A stretch of 64,000 nucleotides of DNA from Nonlabens xylanidelens (GCF_002934445.1 NZ_PTJE01000001.1:620001-684000); one strand, 5' to 3'. Counted from the stretch's first letter, positions 44,048-53,006 are shown. A program made the numbers and translations. The notes: a model not told the origin generated them from the sequence alone.

Positions 44048-45589
44048 TTATTTAAGTTCTTTACCGTCCTTATCTTTAAATTTATATTCTAGATAAGTAT
44101 AGGCATCTCTAGGTACTACCTTGACCCATTTTTTATGGTTCATAAACCATTTAGATCGTATAGAAGGATATCCTTTTGTTATAAAAGCAGCGATAAAAGG
44201 ATGCGCATTGAGCGTTATCTTTTTTACGCCAGCTTTAAGGTGTCGTTCTAATGTTTCGGTAATTTCCTGTATGACTAGAATAGGAGCTTGTATTTCCTTT
44301 CCATTTCCATCAGGATTTTCCTCACGAGTTTTAATATTTACTTCTTGTCTTACACGCTGTCTAGTAATCTGGATAAGACCAAATTTACTAGGTGGAAGGA
44401 TCTTGTGTTTTGCGCGGTCTTCTGACATTTCATCTCTCATGTGTTCATAGAGTTTCTTGCGATTCTCTGCTTTACGCATGTCGATAAAATCTACGACTAT
44501 AATACCACCCATGTCTCTAAGCCTTAACTGGCGTGCAATCTCAGTTGCAGATATCATGTTGGTTTCTAGTGCAGTGTCTTCCTGACTGTCTGCTTTATTA
44601 GATCTATTCCCAGAGTTTACATCTATAACATGCATAGCCTCAGTATGCTCTATAACAAGGTATGCACCTTTGCTCATTGATACTGTACGGCCAAATGATG
44701 TTTTGATCTGACGTTCTATACCAAATTTCTCAAAAACAGATGTTCTCGGATTGTGGTATTTTACGATAGACTCTTTATGTGGGGCAATAGTTTTTAAATA
44801 GTTTTTAATTTCTTCAAAAACCTCTTGGTCATCTACGACTATAGAAGTGTATGTGTCATTAAAAACATCTCTCATAAGGGAATTGGTACGACTTACTTCA
44901 GTCATAACCTTAGTAGGGAATTGTGCCTTGTGTATTTTGCTACACATGGTTTCCCATTTTGCTACAAGATTTTGTAAATCTTGGTCCAGATCTGCTACGA
45001 GTTTACCTTTTGCGACTGTACGTACTATGACGCCAAATCCTTCAGGTTTAATGCTTTTTACAAGTCTTTTTAAACGGCTTTTTTCTTCTTTATCTTCTAT
45101 CTTTTGAGATATAGAGATGCGATCAGAAAAAGGAACTAGAACAACATACCTACCTGGTAAAGAAAGCTCTGCACTTAGGCGAGGTCCTTTGGTAGAAATA
45201 GGTTCTTTAACTACTTGAACAAGAATAGGTTGTGTAGGTGTGATTGCATTTTCAATTGCACCGTGCTTTTCTAAATCTTTTTCAAATTTTATGTCCTTAA
45301 GCGTAAAATTTTTACGTCTACCACTTAAAACTTGTTTGGTAAATTTAAGTTGGGTAAGGTATTTAACACCTAGGTCGTGATAGTGTAAAAAACCATCTTT
45401 TTCATAGCCTACGTCTACAAATGTAGCGTTAAGACCAGAAAGTACCTTGCGTGATTTCGCAATGAATATATCACTTACCGCAAACTTATTTTCTTCTTCA
45501 TCTTTGTGTAATTCGACTAGTCTTCCATTTTTGGTAAGAGCATAATCGATTTTTGTAGCACTGGAACGGATAATAATTTCTTTATCCAT
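44048..45589 (-). CDS. rng: Ribonuclease E/G family endoribonuclease
   Basis: Start chosen at 45589 (MDKEIIIRSSATKIDYALTK), since the 16 residues upstream are not typical of the family. The 513-residue protein has an S1-like domain near the N-terminus (DIFIAKSRKVLSGLNATFVD, GFLHYHDL). The catalytic core has VIEHTEAMHVIDVNSGNRSN and MGGIIVVDFIDMR, whose Asp residues bind the metal ion, and LRDMGG. It lacks the long RNase E tail, so RNase G-like. It processes rRNA and other RNAs. It lies upstream of its own terminator and downstream of a small ribosomal-type gene and HU. Confidence 0.93.
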   Translation of the reverse strand: MDKEIIIRSSATKIDYALTKNGRLVELHKDEEENKFAVSDIFIAKSRKVLSGLNATFVDVGYEKDGFLHYHDLGVKYLTQLKFTKQVLSGRRKNFTLKDIKFEKDLEKHGAIENAITPTQPILVQVVKEPISTKGPRLSAELSLPGRYVVLVPFSDRISISQKIEDKEEKSRLKRLVKSIKPEGFGVIVRTVAKGKLVADLDQDLQNLVAKWETMCSKIHKAQFPTKVMTEVSRTNSLMRDVFNDTYTSIVVDDQEVFEEIKNYLKTIAPHKESIVKYHNPRTSVFEKFGIERQIKTSFGRTVSMSKGAYLVIEHTEAMHVIDVNSGNRSNKADSQEDTALETNMISATEIARQLRLRDMGGIIVVDFIDMRKAENRKKLYEHMRDEMSEDRAKHKILPPSKFGLIQITRQRVRQEVNIKTREENPDGNGKEIQAPILVIQEITETLERHLKAGVKKITLNAHPFIAAFITKGYPSIRSKWFMNHKKWVKVVPRDAYTYLEYKFKDKDGKELK

Positions 45590-45738
45590 AATTCCTGTAA
45601 TGTTTATAACCTTACATGTACTAACGATTAGTAGCAAGTAAAGTATGTTTATATGTTTTTAATACAAGTTTGTTACTACTTGTATAATCAACGAGTTGTC
45701 AGTTGCAACCCTATTTCAAAGAACTCTTAAAAATAAAA

Positions 45739-45763
45739 AAAAAGTAGTCTGAGACTACTTTTT
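45739..45763 (-). terminator. Terminator overlapping the stop codon of the small basic protein
   Basis: A 12+1+12 inverted repeat (AAAAAGTAGTCT-G-AGACTACTTTTT) whose minus-strand transcript ends in a U-run. The stop codon at 45755-45757 lies inside the stem. Confidence 0.75.
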
Positions 45764-45847
45764 CTTCTTGTGACGATTAGCACGTCTACGTTTTTTACGT
45801 TTGTGCGTTGCTACCTTATGTCTCTTTCTTTTTTTACCGCTTGGCAT
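45755..45847 (-). CDS. 30-residue basic protein, COX24/AURKAIP1 (mS38)-like
   Basis: A 30-codon gene with ATG at 45847 and TAG at 45755-45757. The peptide begins MPSGKKRKRHKVATHKRKKR and ends in NRHKKKK, so over half of its residues are K or R. This matches short Bacteroidota proteins related to the C-terminus of COX24/AURKAIP1, a mitochondrial small-subunit protein (mS38). It is therefore probably a small ribosomal-subunit component. It lies 13 bp downstream of the HU gene on the same strand, and its stop codon is inside a terminator hairpin. Confidence 0.85.
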   Translation of the reverse strand: MPSGKKRKRHKVATHKRKKRRRANRHKKKK

Positions 45848-45860
45848 ATCTCTTATTTTT

Positions 45861-46151
45861 TTACTTAACTTTTACGTTTGATTTTACTCCGTCTACAAAA
45901 ACCTTAGCTGGTTTAAAAGCAGGTATATTGTGAGCAGGAATTTTAATTGTTGTGTTCTTAGAAATGTTACGTCCAGTCTTTTCAGCTCTAGTTTTTACAA
46001 TAAAGCTACCAAAACCACGTAAATATACGTTCTCTCCAGTTTCAAGAGAATCCTTCACCTCATTCATGAAAGACTCAACAGTTGCCTGTACATCAGTCTT
46101 CTCCATTCCCAGTTTGTCTGAAATCTTAGATACGATATCTGCTTTAGTCAT
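45861..46151 (-). CDS. HU/IHF family DNA-binding protein
   Basis: 96-residue nucleoid protein. The N-terminal helices (MTKADIVSKISDKLGMEKTD) and the DNA-binding beta arm (LRGFGSFIVKTRAEKTGRNI, IPAHNIPAFKPAK) match HU/IHF. It bends and compacts DNA as a dimer. A TATATTTG promoter box lies 40 nt upstream. It is followed by the small basic protein gene, so a chromosome protein and a ribosome-like protein share one transcript. Confidence 0.95.
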   Translation of the reverse strand: MTKADIVSKISDKLGMEKTDVQATVESFMNEVKDSLETGENVYLRGFGSFIVKTRAEKTGRNISKNTTIKIPAHNIPAFKPAKVFVDGVKSNVKVK

Positions 46152-46191
46152 TTTTAAATTTTAATTTAATTAGGGTTTATTAAACAGGGCG

Positions 46192-46199
46192 CAAATATA
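46192..46199 (-). promoter_or_regulatory. Promoter -7 box TATATTTG of HU gene
   Basis: Minus-strand TAnnTTTG box about 40 nt before the HU ATG; no TTG at the standard spacing. Confidence 0.45.
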
Positions 46200-46280
46200 C
46201 CCTAAAAAAGTAAATATGAAATCTCTAATCAATTAAAATTTAAGAAGATATATATTGCAGGCTGCAATTTAACGCTTTTT

Positions 46281-47324
46281 ATGGACTTTTCTAGGCAACT
46301 TATTGATTGGTATGTAGTTAACAAGAGAGAGCTGCCGTGGCGCGATACTCAAAACCCATATTTTATTTGGCTTAGTGAGGTCATATTACAGCAAACTCGC
46401 GTTAAACAAGGGTTACCTTACTATAAAAGTTTTGTTAAAAACTACCCTACAGTTCAAGAACTAGCCGCTGCACCCCAAGATGATGTGCTTAAATTATGGC
46501 AGGGATTAGGCTATTATTCCCGCGCTACAAATTTACAAGCTGCCGCTGTGCAAATAGTCGATAATGATCTTAAATTTCCTAATACTTATAAAGAACTGCT
46601 TACTTTAAAAGGAGTAGGTGATTATACCGCAGCGGCGATTGCTAGCTTTGCCTTTAATGAAGCGGTTGCTGTCGTGGACGGTAATGTGTATCGTGTCCTG
46701 TCACGTATATATGGTATCGCAACACCTATTAATGTGCCGGCTGGTGTTAGAGAATTTAAGGAATTAGCTAGTAAATTGCTTAATAAGAAAGACCCTGCTA
46801 CGCATAATCAGGCGATAATGGAATTTGGTGCGATGCAGTGCATGCCCAAAAATCCTGATTGTGACACCTGTCCTTTTCAAAAAGATTGTGTCGCATTTAA
46901 TGAAGGTAGAATTGCAGAGTTACCAGTAAAGATTAAGAAGACTAAGGTTAAGAGCCTTTTCCATCATTATATAGTTATACAGACGCCGTCCAAAAAACTT
47001 CTATTTAATCAGCGCGATAACAGTAGTATATGGGCTGGGTTATTTGAGTTTCCTTATATAGATGCTAGTGGCGGACTGTTGCCAGTAGAGTTAACAGAGC
47101 ATGAAGTGTTTAAAGATGTTGTTGGTGGGTCTCGCTTTCGCGAAAGCGTATACAACCAAGAGCCTATTATCCATAAATTATCTCACAGAAAGATACATGC
47201 CTATTTCTGGATTGTGGAGGTAGAAGATGAGATAAACGGTGCTATTACTATTGAAGAGGCTCAAGAAAGACCTGTACATGTATTGATGGAGCGTTTTATG
47301 AAAGATTTTTGGCAATTGAAATAA
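46281..47324 (+). CDS. mutY: A/G-specific adenine DNA glycosylase
   Basis: Removes adenine opposite 8-oxoguanine. The catalytic Glu lies in WLSEVILQQTRVKQG. The helix-hairpin-helix is LKGVGDYTAAAIASFAF followed by VVDGNVYRVLSR, with the conserved Asp. The [4Fe-4S] ligands are C-x6-C-x2-C-x5-C (CMPKNPDCDTCPFQKDC). The C-terminal about 120 residues form the NUDIX-like 8-oxoG recognition domain, in which a palindrome copy encodes RFRES (GSRFRESVYN). The gene order mutY-ssb-gldE-gldD is as known in Flavobacterium. Confidence 0.96.
   Translation: MDFSRQLIDWYVVNKRELPWRDTQNPYFIWLSEVILQQTRVKQGLPYYKSFVKNYPTVQELAAAPQDDVLKLWQGLGYYSRATNLQAAAVQIVDNDLKFPNTYKELLTLKGVGDYTAAAIASFAFNEAVAVVDGNVYRVLSRIYGIATPINVPAGVREFKELASKLLNKKDPATHNQAIMEFGAMQCMPKNPDCDTCPFQKDCVAFNEGRIAELPVKIKKTKVKSLFHHYIVIQTPSKKLLFNQRDNSSIWAGLFEFPYIDASGGLLPVELTEHEVFKDVVGGSRFRESVYNQEPIIHKLSHRKIHAYFWIVEVEDEINGAITIEEAQERPVHVLMERFMKDFWQLK
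47133..47148. repeat. 16-bp palindrome, copy 12 (in mutY, RFRES)
   Basis: Exact copy in the C-terminal domain of mutY, read as RFRES. Confidence 0.95.
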
Positions 47325-47378
47325 AACAATTTTGTAATTTACATGGGCTAACAATCTCACGACGTGGGCGTTTTTCCA

Positions 47379-47386
47379 TATCTTTG
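47379..47386 (+). promoter_or_regulatory. Promoter -7 box TATCTTTG of ssb
   Basis: TAnnTTTG box 59 nt upstream of the ssb ATG; the upstream TTG is not clear. Confidence 0.45.
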
Positions 47387-47445
47387 ACAACTTTTTTAAA
47401 CAACCATACAAGACAATATATTTATAAATTCAATACAGACTAATT

Positions 47446-47955
47446 ATGGCAGGGACAGTAAATAAAGTGATACTTATAGGTCACACGGGAGACGAAGTGA
47501 AGATGAAGTACTTTGAAGGTGGAAATTGCATAGGTAGATTCCCACTGGCTACAAATGAAGAATATGTAAACCGTAGTACTGGTGAGCGTGTTTCAAATAC
47601 AGAATGGCACAATTGTGTTGTACGTAATAAAGCTGCCGAAGTATGTGAGAAATACTTGAAGAAAGGAGATAAGGTATATGTAGAAGGGCGCATTAAAAAC
47701 CGTCAGTGGACTGGAGAAGATGGACAGCAACGCTACACGACCGAAATTCAAGTGCAAGAATTTACTTTCTTAACACCTAAAAATGAAGCTGCTGCACCTA
47801 GTAGACCACAACAAAGTGCTCCTGCTCGTCCTCAAACACAGCAGCAACCTCAGACTGCAGCGCCACAACAGCCGCAATCACCATCTAGTAATACTTACAG
47901 CCAGCCTGTAGCTAGTGATAGTAGTGCTAGCGACGATGACGATTTACCATTTTAA
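47446..47955 (+). CDS. ssb: Single-stranded DNA-binding protein
   Basis: 169 residues. The N-terminal OB fold (MAGTVNKVILIGHTGDEVKM, EWHNCVVRNKAAEVCEKYLK, GDKVYVEGRIKNRQW) covers about residues 1-110. A Q/P/A-rich linker and the acidic tip DDDDLPF for partner-protein binding follow. Acts in replication, repair and recombination. It has its own promoter box and lies 24 bp before gldE. Confidence 0.97.
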   Translation: MAGTVNKVILIGHTGDEVKMKYFEGGNCIGRFPLATNEEYVNRSTGERVSNTEWHNCVVRNKAAEVCEKYLKKGDKVYVEGRIKNRQWTGEDGQQRYTTEIQVQEFTFLTPKNEAAAPSRPQQSAPARPQTQQQPQTAAPQQPQSPSSNTYSQPVASDSSASDDDDLPF

Positions 47956-47979
47956 TTTAAAAGAATTAATTCATACTAA

Positions 47980-49317
47980 TTGGATCCTGACCCAGCGCTT
48001 TTACTTAATGTTTCAATGATTTCTAGTGGAGATCAATTCATATATCTAGCCGTTTTTATATTGCTATTAATAGGTAGCGCACTTATAAGCGGTGCCGAAG
48101 TAGCTTTTTTCACGCTATCTAGCACAGAGTTAGATGATGAAAATGAAGATTTTCCTAGACGTAGTATAGTAAAGAAACTATTAGATAGGCCTAAGAAACT
48201 GCTGGCTACCATATTGATAGCAAATAATGCGATCAATATAACGTCGGTTTTAATATTTGGTATTCTTAGTGAATCGTGGTTTGCAAATATTGAGCCTGTT
48301 GCTGTAGATTTTGGTTTTCAATTTGACCTAGACATTAGGTTTGTTCTTGAGGTAGTGGTTATTACCTTTTTGATATTGCTATTCGGTGAGATTTTTCCTA
48401 AAGTATATGCAAATCGCAATCCTAAAGGTTTTGCCAGTTTCATGGCTATACCGCTTAATATTCTAGATAAAATATTCAGTTTTATCAGTTTGCCTATGCG
48501 ATACGTGACCTTGTTGATTCAGGACCGTCTAGGTAGTAAGAAATCTAATATTACCATATCTCAATTATCACAGGCTCTAGAACTGACAGATGAGAACGAT
48601 ACTACAGACGAAGAGCAGCAACTGTTACAAGGTATTGTGAGTTTCGGTAACACGCATACTAAGAACGTGATGCGCAACCGTACAGATGTTTTTGCTCTAG
48701 ATGACACTTTGCCTTTTAAAGATATTATACCACAAGTAATTGAACATGGATATTCACGTATACCATGTTATAAAGAAAGTATAGATCATATTACAGGTGT
48801 TCTTTATGTAAAAGATTTACTTCCTTATATAGAGCGTAAGAATTATGAATGGACTAAACTGCTTAGAGAAGTCTATTTTGTGCCTGAGAATAAAAAGCTA
48901 GACGATTTATTACAAGAATTTCAAGAGAAGAAAAAGCATATAGCTATAGTAGTAGATGAATATGGTGGGACTAGTGGTTTAATATCTCTAGAAGACATTA
49001 TTGAAGAGATAGTAGGGGACATCAGTGACGAGTTTGACGAGGAAGATCTAGTCTATTCAAAGCTAGACGATAAGAATTATGTTTTTGAAGGAAAAACGCA
49101 ATTAAAAGATTTTTATAGAGTTCTAGATCTAGAAGAAGAAGACGCTGCAATCTTTGATGGTAGTAAAGGTGAGTCAGAAACTCTGGCTGGTTTTATATTA
49201 GAACAAACAGGTCATTTTCCTAGAAAATTAGATAAAATAACTTTTCATAATATTACCTTTTTAATAGAGGTGATGGATAATAAACGCATTAAACAAATCA
49301 AATGTACGCTAGCTTAA
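47980..49317 (+). CDS. gldE: Gliding motility-associated protein GldE (CBS/CorC-type membrane protein)
   Basis: 445 residues, TTG start at 47980; an ATG 12 codons later is the alternative. The N-terminal half has four hydrophobic segments of the DUF21/CNNM type (LLLIGSALISGAEVAFFTLS). A CBS pair (about 215-335; VLYVKDLLPYI, IVVDEYGGTSGLISLEDIIE) and a CorC_HlyC domain (about 355-445) follow. In Flavobacterium johnsoniae GldE is encoded just before GldD and linked to gliding motility. Here it overlaps gldD by 16 bp, supporting the same assignment. Confidence 0.93.
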   Translation: MDPDPALLLNVSMISSGDQFIYLAVFILLLIGSALISGAEVAFFTLSSTELDDENEDFPRRSIVKKLLDRPKKLLATILIANNAINITSVLIFGILSESWFANIEPVAVDFGFQFDLDIRFVLEVVVITFLILLFGEIFPKVYANRNPKGFASFMAIPLNILDKIFSFISLPMRYVTLLIQDRLGSKKSNITISQLSQALELTDENDTTDEEQQLLQGIVSFGNTHTKNVMRNRTDVFALDDTLPFKDIIPQVIEHGYSRIPCYKESIDHITGVLYVKDLLPYIERKNYEWTKLLREVYFVPENKKLDDLLQEFQEKKKHIAIVVDEYGGTSGLISLEDIIEEIVGDISDEFDEEDLVYSKLDDKNYVFEGKTQLKDFYRVLDLEEEDAAIFDGSKGESETLAGFILEQTGHFPRKLDKITFHNITFLIEVMDNKRIKQIKCTLA

Positions 49318-49871
49318 GAATACTACTTGTACTAACTCTTATTATCACAGTCTCTAGCTGTAACGATAAGGAAGTGTTGCCTAAACCTAGTGCACAGCTC
49401 GCACTAGATTTTCCTGAAGGTGACTACGTGCAGTCTAACAATTTGAACTGTCCGTTTTCTTTTGAGGTAAATGAATATGCTAGAATACTGGCTAAAACAG
49501 ATTGTTCTATGAAAATAGAATATCCAGGTATGGACGCTACCGTGTATTTAAATTATAGACCGGTACAAGATAATTTGAGAAAACTACTTATTGATGGTCA
49601 GAAACTGTCTTATGACCATAATCAAAAAGCAGATGTAATAGGTGATTACCCATTTGTTAATAAGATGAATAAGACCTATGGTATGATGTACGAGATAGAA
49701 GGTAATGCGGCTTCTAATGCGCAATTCTATGTGACAGACAGTACAAAACACTTTCTTACAGCGTCTTTATATTTCTATACACAGCCTAATTATGACTCCA
49801 TTTTACCAGCGGTAGATTATGTGAAAAAAGACATGATTAAAATGATGGAAACTTTAAAGTGGAAAGAATAA
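49302..49871 (+). CDS. gldD: Gliding motility lipoprotein GldD
   Basis: 189 residues with a lipoprotein signal (LTLIITVSSC, Cys about 20). The mature part has PKPSAQLALDFPEGDYVQ, CPFSFEVNEYA and CSMKIEYPGMDATVYLNYRP, as in flavobacterial GldD. GldD is needed for gliding and for function of the motility/secretion apparatus in F. johnsoniae. Its presence implies that the organism has, or once had, gliding machinery; other gld genes lie outside this window. Confidence 0.93.
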   Translation: MYASLRILLVLTLIITVSSCNDKEVLPKPSAQLALDFPEGDYVQSNNLNCPFSFEVNEYARILAKTDCSMKIEYPGMDATVYLNYRPVQDNLRKLLIDGQKLSYDHNQKADVIGDYPFVNKMNKTYGMMYEIEGNAASNAQFYVTDSTKHFLTASLYFYTQPNYDSILPAVDYVKKDMIKMMETLKWKE

Positions 49872-49946
49872 AAGGAGTCCACAACACTTTTGTAAATATT
49901 TTGCAATTCTAATAGTTATAAAGTTCATCTTTGTCCTTTTATTTTT

Positions 49947-50852
49947 ATGGATAATTCTAGACTCAAGTACGTTTACCTAGTTGTTTTAAGCCTTATTTGG
50001 GGTTCTTCATTTATTTTAATTAAAAAGGCTCTCGGTGAGAATAATGGAGAATTAGTATTGCAGCCTTTACAGTTAGGCGCGGTGCGTACCATGATTTCTG
50101 GGGTTATACTTATCGCTATAGGCTGGAAATCCTTTATAGAGACTAAAAGAAAAGACTGGCCATGGCTAGCTGTCTCAGGTTTACTAGGTACATTTTTTCC
50201 CGCTTTCTTATTTGCCTATGCGCAAACAGAAATAGACAGTGCTATAAGTGCTATTCTCAATTCTACCGTACCATTAATTACCTTGATAATGGGAAGTGTT
50301 ATTTTTGGGATTTCATTCTCAAAAAAGCAACTTCTAGGCGTGATCATAGGTCTAGCAGGAGCTGTAGGGTTAGTGCTTACAGGTATGGATAGTCATCCAG
50401 ATCAGAATTATCTATTTGCTGGACTGGTTCTAATAGCGTGTACTTGTTATGCGAGTAATGTAAATATTATAAAGAGGTATCTTCAAAACATTAAACCACT
50501 CGCTATCGCGACAGGTAATTTTGTATTCATCGCTCCACTTGCGGCCATAGTATTTTTCAGTGCAGACGGTGCTTCTCTAGAGTATTCTAGTCCAGCGGTA
50601 CAACGTAGTTTAATGTATATGGTAGTCTTATCTATTTTTGGAACCGTTGCAGCAAAAATTATGTTTAACAAACTTGTACAGATCACTTCTCCGGTTTTTG
50701 CTAGTTCTGTCACCTATTTAATGCCTGTTATAGGTCTCACATGGGGTATTATGGATGGAGAACAATTCCACTTTTGGCAAGGAGTCTCGACTGGTGTTAT
50801 AATTCTAGCCGTAGTTTTGGTAACTAGAGAGAAGAAAGTAGTGATTAAATAA
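49947..50852 (+). CDS. EamA-family (DMT) transporter
   Basis: 301 residues with ten hydrophobic helices in two similar halves, typical of EamA/RhaT drug/metabolite transporters. Opening segment LIWGSSFILIKKAL; second half LIACTCYASNVNIIKRYL and VTYLMPVIGLTWGIMDGE. It exports or imports an unknown small metabolite. It lies 75 bp after gldD and is convergent, with 1 bp left, with the small gene at 50854. Confidence 0.92.
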   Translation: MDNSRLKYVYLVVLSLIWGSSFILIKKALGENNGELVLQPLQLGAVRTMISGVILIAIGWKSFIETKRKDWPWLAVSGLLGTFFPAFLFAYAQTEIDSAISAILNSTVPLITLIMGSVIFGISFSKKQLLGVIIGLAGAVGLVLTGMDSHPDQNYLFAGLVLIACTCYASNVNIIKRYLQNIKPLAIATGNFVFIAPLAAIVFFSADGASLEYSSPAVQRSLMYMVVLSIFGTVAAKIMFNKLVQITSPVFASSVTYLMPVIGLTWGIMDGEQFHFWQGVSTGVIILAVVLVTREKKVVIK

Positions 50853-50853
50853 A

Positions 50854-51210
50854 TTAATCTATAACCTCGCTTACTACCATATAGTTTACAATCGCTTCTT
50901 TCATTAATAAAGATTGTTCTCCAGCTTTAAGAGGTGGCAAATTTTCCTTAACAATATAATGCGGCCATTTATCATCGTCATAATGAGAAAATTCATAATA
51001 ACCATACGGTTCTAAAACTCTACATATAGCAATATGCATCAATTGCAATTTCTCATCTTTTTGAAACTTGCGATGCAATTGTCCTAGTTCTTGTAGGCCT
51101 ATTATAAATAATATAGCATCCAGATCCATCTCATCACCATCTGCAAATCGGGATTGAAAAAACGCCACTGTGCGTACCCATCTATCTTTTAATTGCTCAT
51201 CTCTATTCAT
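50854..51210 (-). CDS. Conserved hypothetical protein, 118 residues
   Basis: A soluble acidic protein without signal peptide, starting MNRDEQLKDRWVRTVAFFQS. Helical N-terminal half (LDAILFIIGLQELGQLHRKF), then HIAICRVLEPYGYYEF and a C-terminal SLLMKEAIVNYMV. I do not recognise a family with a known role; it looks like a small flavobacterial core protein. A palindrome copy lies 56 bp upstream of its start, between it and rsmI. Confidence 0.7.
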   Translation of the reverse strand: MNRDEQLKDRWVRTVAFFQSRFADGDEMDLDAILFIIGLQELGQLHRKFQKDEKLQLMHIAICRVLEPYGYYEFSHYDDDKWPHYIVKENLPPLKAGEQSLLMKEAIVNYMVVSEVID

Positions 51211-51265
51211 GGAACAAAGATACCTCTAGATTGCTTTATTAAGGAGTATATATTTGTTTTAATTC

Positions 51266-51281
51266 CGCTTTCGCGAAAGCG
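51266..51281. repeat. 16-bp palindrome, copy 13 (intergenic)
   Basis: Exact copy between divergent genes, with symmetric flanks TTC and GAA giving a 22-bp perfect palindrome. Confidence 0.95.
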
Positions 51282-51368
51282 GAACACCAATAGCCATCTC
51301 TATAAAAACATACTGTGTTATATAAAATGTTAGAGATTTAAAAGTCATTTCTTACATCTATACTTCTT

Positions 51369-51376
51369 TATCTTTG
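51369..51376 (+). promoter_or_regulatory. Promoter -7 box TATCTTTG of rsmI
   Basis: TAnnTTTG box 17 nt before the rsmI ATG; no clear TTG upstream. Confidence 0.45.
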
Positions 51377-51393
51377 TAAAATAAATAAGACAC

Positions 51394-52062
51394 ATGAAAC
51401 TTTACCTCGTTCCTACACCTATCGGTAATCTTAAAGACATGACCTATCGTGCGGTAGAAATATTAAAAGAGGTAGATATTATTCTTGCAGAAGACACTAG
51501 GACTAGTGGTAAATTATTACAGCATTATGGTATTGCTACTCAAATGCTATCTTACCACATGCATAATGAGCATAAAATAAGTGACACTATTGTAAAGAGA
51601 ATACAGGCAGGTGAGACTATGGCTCTTATTACTGATGCTGGTTCTCCAGGGATAAGTGATCCAGGTTTTTTACTAACTCGTAAGCTTATTGAAAATGAGT
51701 TAGAAGTACAATCGTTACCTGGTGCAACGGCTTTTGTGCCGGCTCTTACAGTTTCTGGAATGCCATGTGATAAATTTATATTTGAAGGGTTTCTTCCTGT
51801 TAAAAAAGGACGCCAGAAACGACTAGAATTCTTAAAAGAAGAAACTAGAACCATAGTTTTTTATGAATCTCCCCACAAATTATTAAAAACTCTAGCCGAT
51901 TTTAAATCGCACTACGGAGAAGAACGACAGGTTTCTGTATCTCGTGAGATAACAAAACTCTACGAAGAGCATTTTAGAGGTACGGTTACAGAAGCTATTG
52001 CCCATTTTGAGCATAAGAAGCCTAAGGGAGAATTTGTGGTGGTGCTACAAGGTTGCTCTTAA
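51394..52062 (+). CDS. rsmI: 16S rRNA (cytidine1402-2'-O)-methyltransferase
   Basis: 222-residue SAM-dependent enzyme of the tetrapyrrole-methylase fold. Signatures: LYLVPTPIGNLKDMTYRAVE at the N-terminus, ILAEDTRTSGKLL, ALITDAGSPGISDPG and SLPGATAFVPALTVSG. It methylates the ribose of C1402 in 16S rRNA. The length is shorter than E. coli RsmI because the C-terminal extension is absent. Convergent with xth across a shared terminator. Confidence 0.95.
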   Translation: MKLYLVPTPIGNLKDMTYRAVEILKEVDIILAEDTRTSGKLLQHYGIATQMLSYHMHNEHKISDTIVKRIQAGETMALITDAGSPGISDPGFLLTRKLIENELEVQSLPGATAFVPALTVSGMPCDKFIFEGFLPVKKGRQKRLEFLKEETRTIVFYESPHKLLKTLADFKSHYGEERQVSVSREITKLYEEHFRGTVTEAIAHFEHKKPKGEFVVVLQGCS

Positions 52063-52097
52063 AGGGTTTGCGTATAGCTATATGTTTTAGGTCAAAA

Positions 52098-52140
52098 AAA
52101 TAAACTAATAATAACTGTTTATGTTCTTATTAGTTTATTT
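52098..52140. terminator. AT-rich bidirectional terminator between rsmI and xth
   Basis: A 14-bp perfect stem (52098-52111 with 52127-52140), A/T-only except one C and one G pair, with A- and T-runs. Confidence 0.65.
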
Positions 52141-52171
52141 AGATTTACTTAGTGTTTTAAGTGATTAGAAA

Positions 52172-52933
52172 CTAGTCTATCTCCACCATTACAGGACAGT
52201 GATCACTATGCACCGCTTCGCTTAAAATTACAGCGCGTTTTACTCTGTCTTTTAAAGAGTTGTTTACCATGTGGTAGTCTAATCTCCATCCTTTATTTCT
52301 AGCACGAGAACCACCACGATAACTCCACCAGGAGTACTGGTCAGGCTCTTGATTAAACATTCTAAAAGTGTCTATAAAACCACTTTCTACAAAACGGTCC
52401 ATCCACTCACGTTCTTCTGGTAAAAAACCAGATGTTTTCTTAAGTCCAACTGGATTATGAATATCTATAGCTTTATGACATATATTGTAATCACCACAAA
52501 CTAATAGATTAGGACGTTCTTTTCTTAATTCCTTGGAATACTCTAGAAACTGCTCCATATATTCAAATTTAAAGCCCAGTCGTTCATCATTAGTACCGCT
52601 AGGTAAATACATAGACATTATGGATAGATCGCCAAAATCGGCTCTAATGTTTCTACCTTCAAAGTCCATAGTTTCTATACCAGTACCATATTCAACATGA
52701 TCTGGTTTTATCTTAGAAATGATAGCCGTACCAGAATAGCCTTTCTTCTGTGCGCTATAGTAGTATTGGTACTCATATCCAGCTTGTTTAAAAGCCTCTG
52801 TATCTATCTGGTCTTCTTGAGCTTTTATTTCTTGTAAACAAAGCACATCAGGATTTGCCGCTGTTAACCATTTGATGAATTCTTTCTTCATCGCTGCTCT
52901 GATACCGTTTACGTTATAGGATATTATTTTCAT
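52172..52933 (-). CDS. xth: Exodeoxyribonuclease III / AP endonuclease
   Basis: 253 residues. Motifs of the ExoIII family: [14 protein letters not shown] (catalytic Asn), CLQEIKAQ (metal-binding Glu), [17 protein letters not shown] and the final [12 protein letters not shown]. It cleaves DNA at abasic sites and has 3'-5' exonuclease activity. It lies downstream of the isoaspartyl peptidase gene on the same strand, with a copy of the dispersed 3'-UTR repeat in the 73-bp gap. Confidence 0.96.
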   Translation of the reverse strand: MKIISYNVNGIRAAMKKEFIKWLTAANPDVLCLQEIKAQEDQIDTEAFKQAGYEYQYYYSAQKKGYSGTAIISKIKPDHVEYGTGIETMDFEGRNIRADFGDLSIMSMYLPSGTNDERLGFKFEYMEQFLEYSKELRKERPNLLVCGDYNICHKAIDIHNPVGLKKTSGFLPEEREWMDRFVESGFIDTFRMFNQEPDQYSWWSYRGGSRARNKGWRLDYHMVNNSLKDRVKRAVILSEAVHSDHCPVMVEID

Positions 52934-52964
52934 TTTGTTTTATAGTTTTTTAATCTTGAGACCA

Positions 52965-53004
52965 AATCAAAAATCTGATATCGTTAATCTTCAATCGTTA
53001 GTCG
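52965..53004 (-). repeat. Dispersed 3'-UTR repeat, copy E
   Basis: On the minus strand it reads CGACTAACGATTGAAGATTA then ACGATATCAGATTTTTGATT, directly after the isoaspartyl peptidase stop codon. Confidence 0.7.
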
Positions 53005-53006
53005 AT

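Noticed and set aside
46256-46268. TTGCAGGCTGCAA dyad upstream of mutY as an operator
   Set aside because: A similar half (TTTGCAGCCGCAA) is seen before ahcY, but the match is weak and there is no sign of shared regulation.
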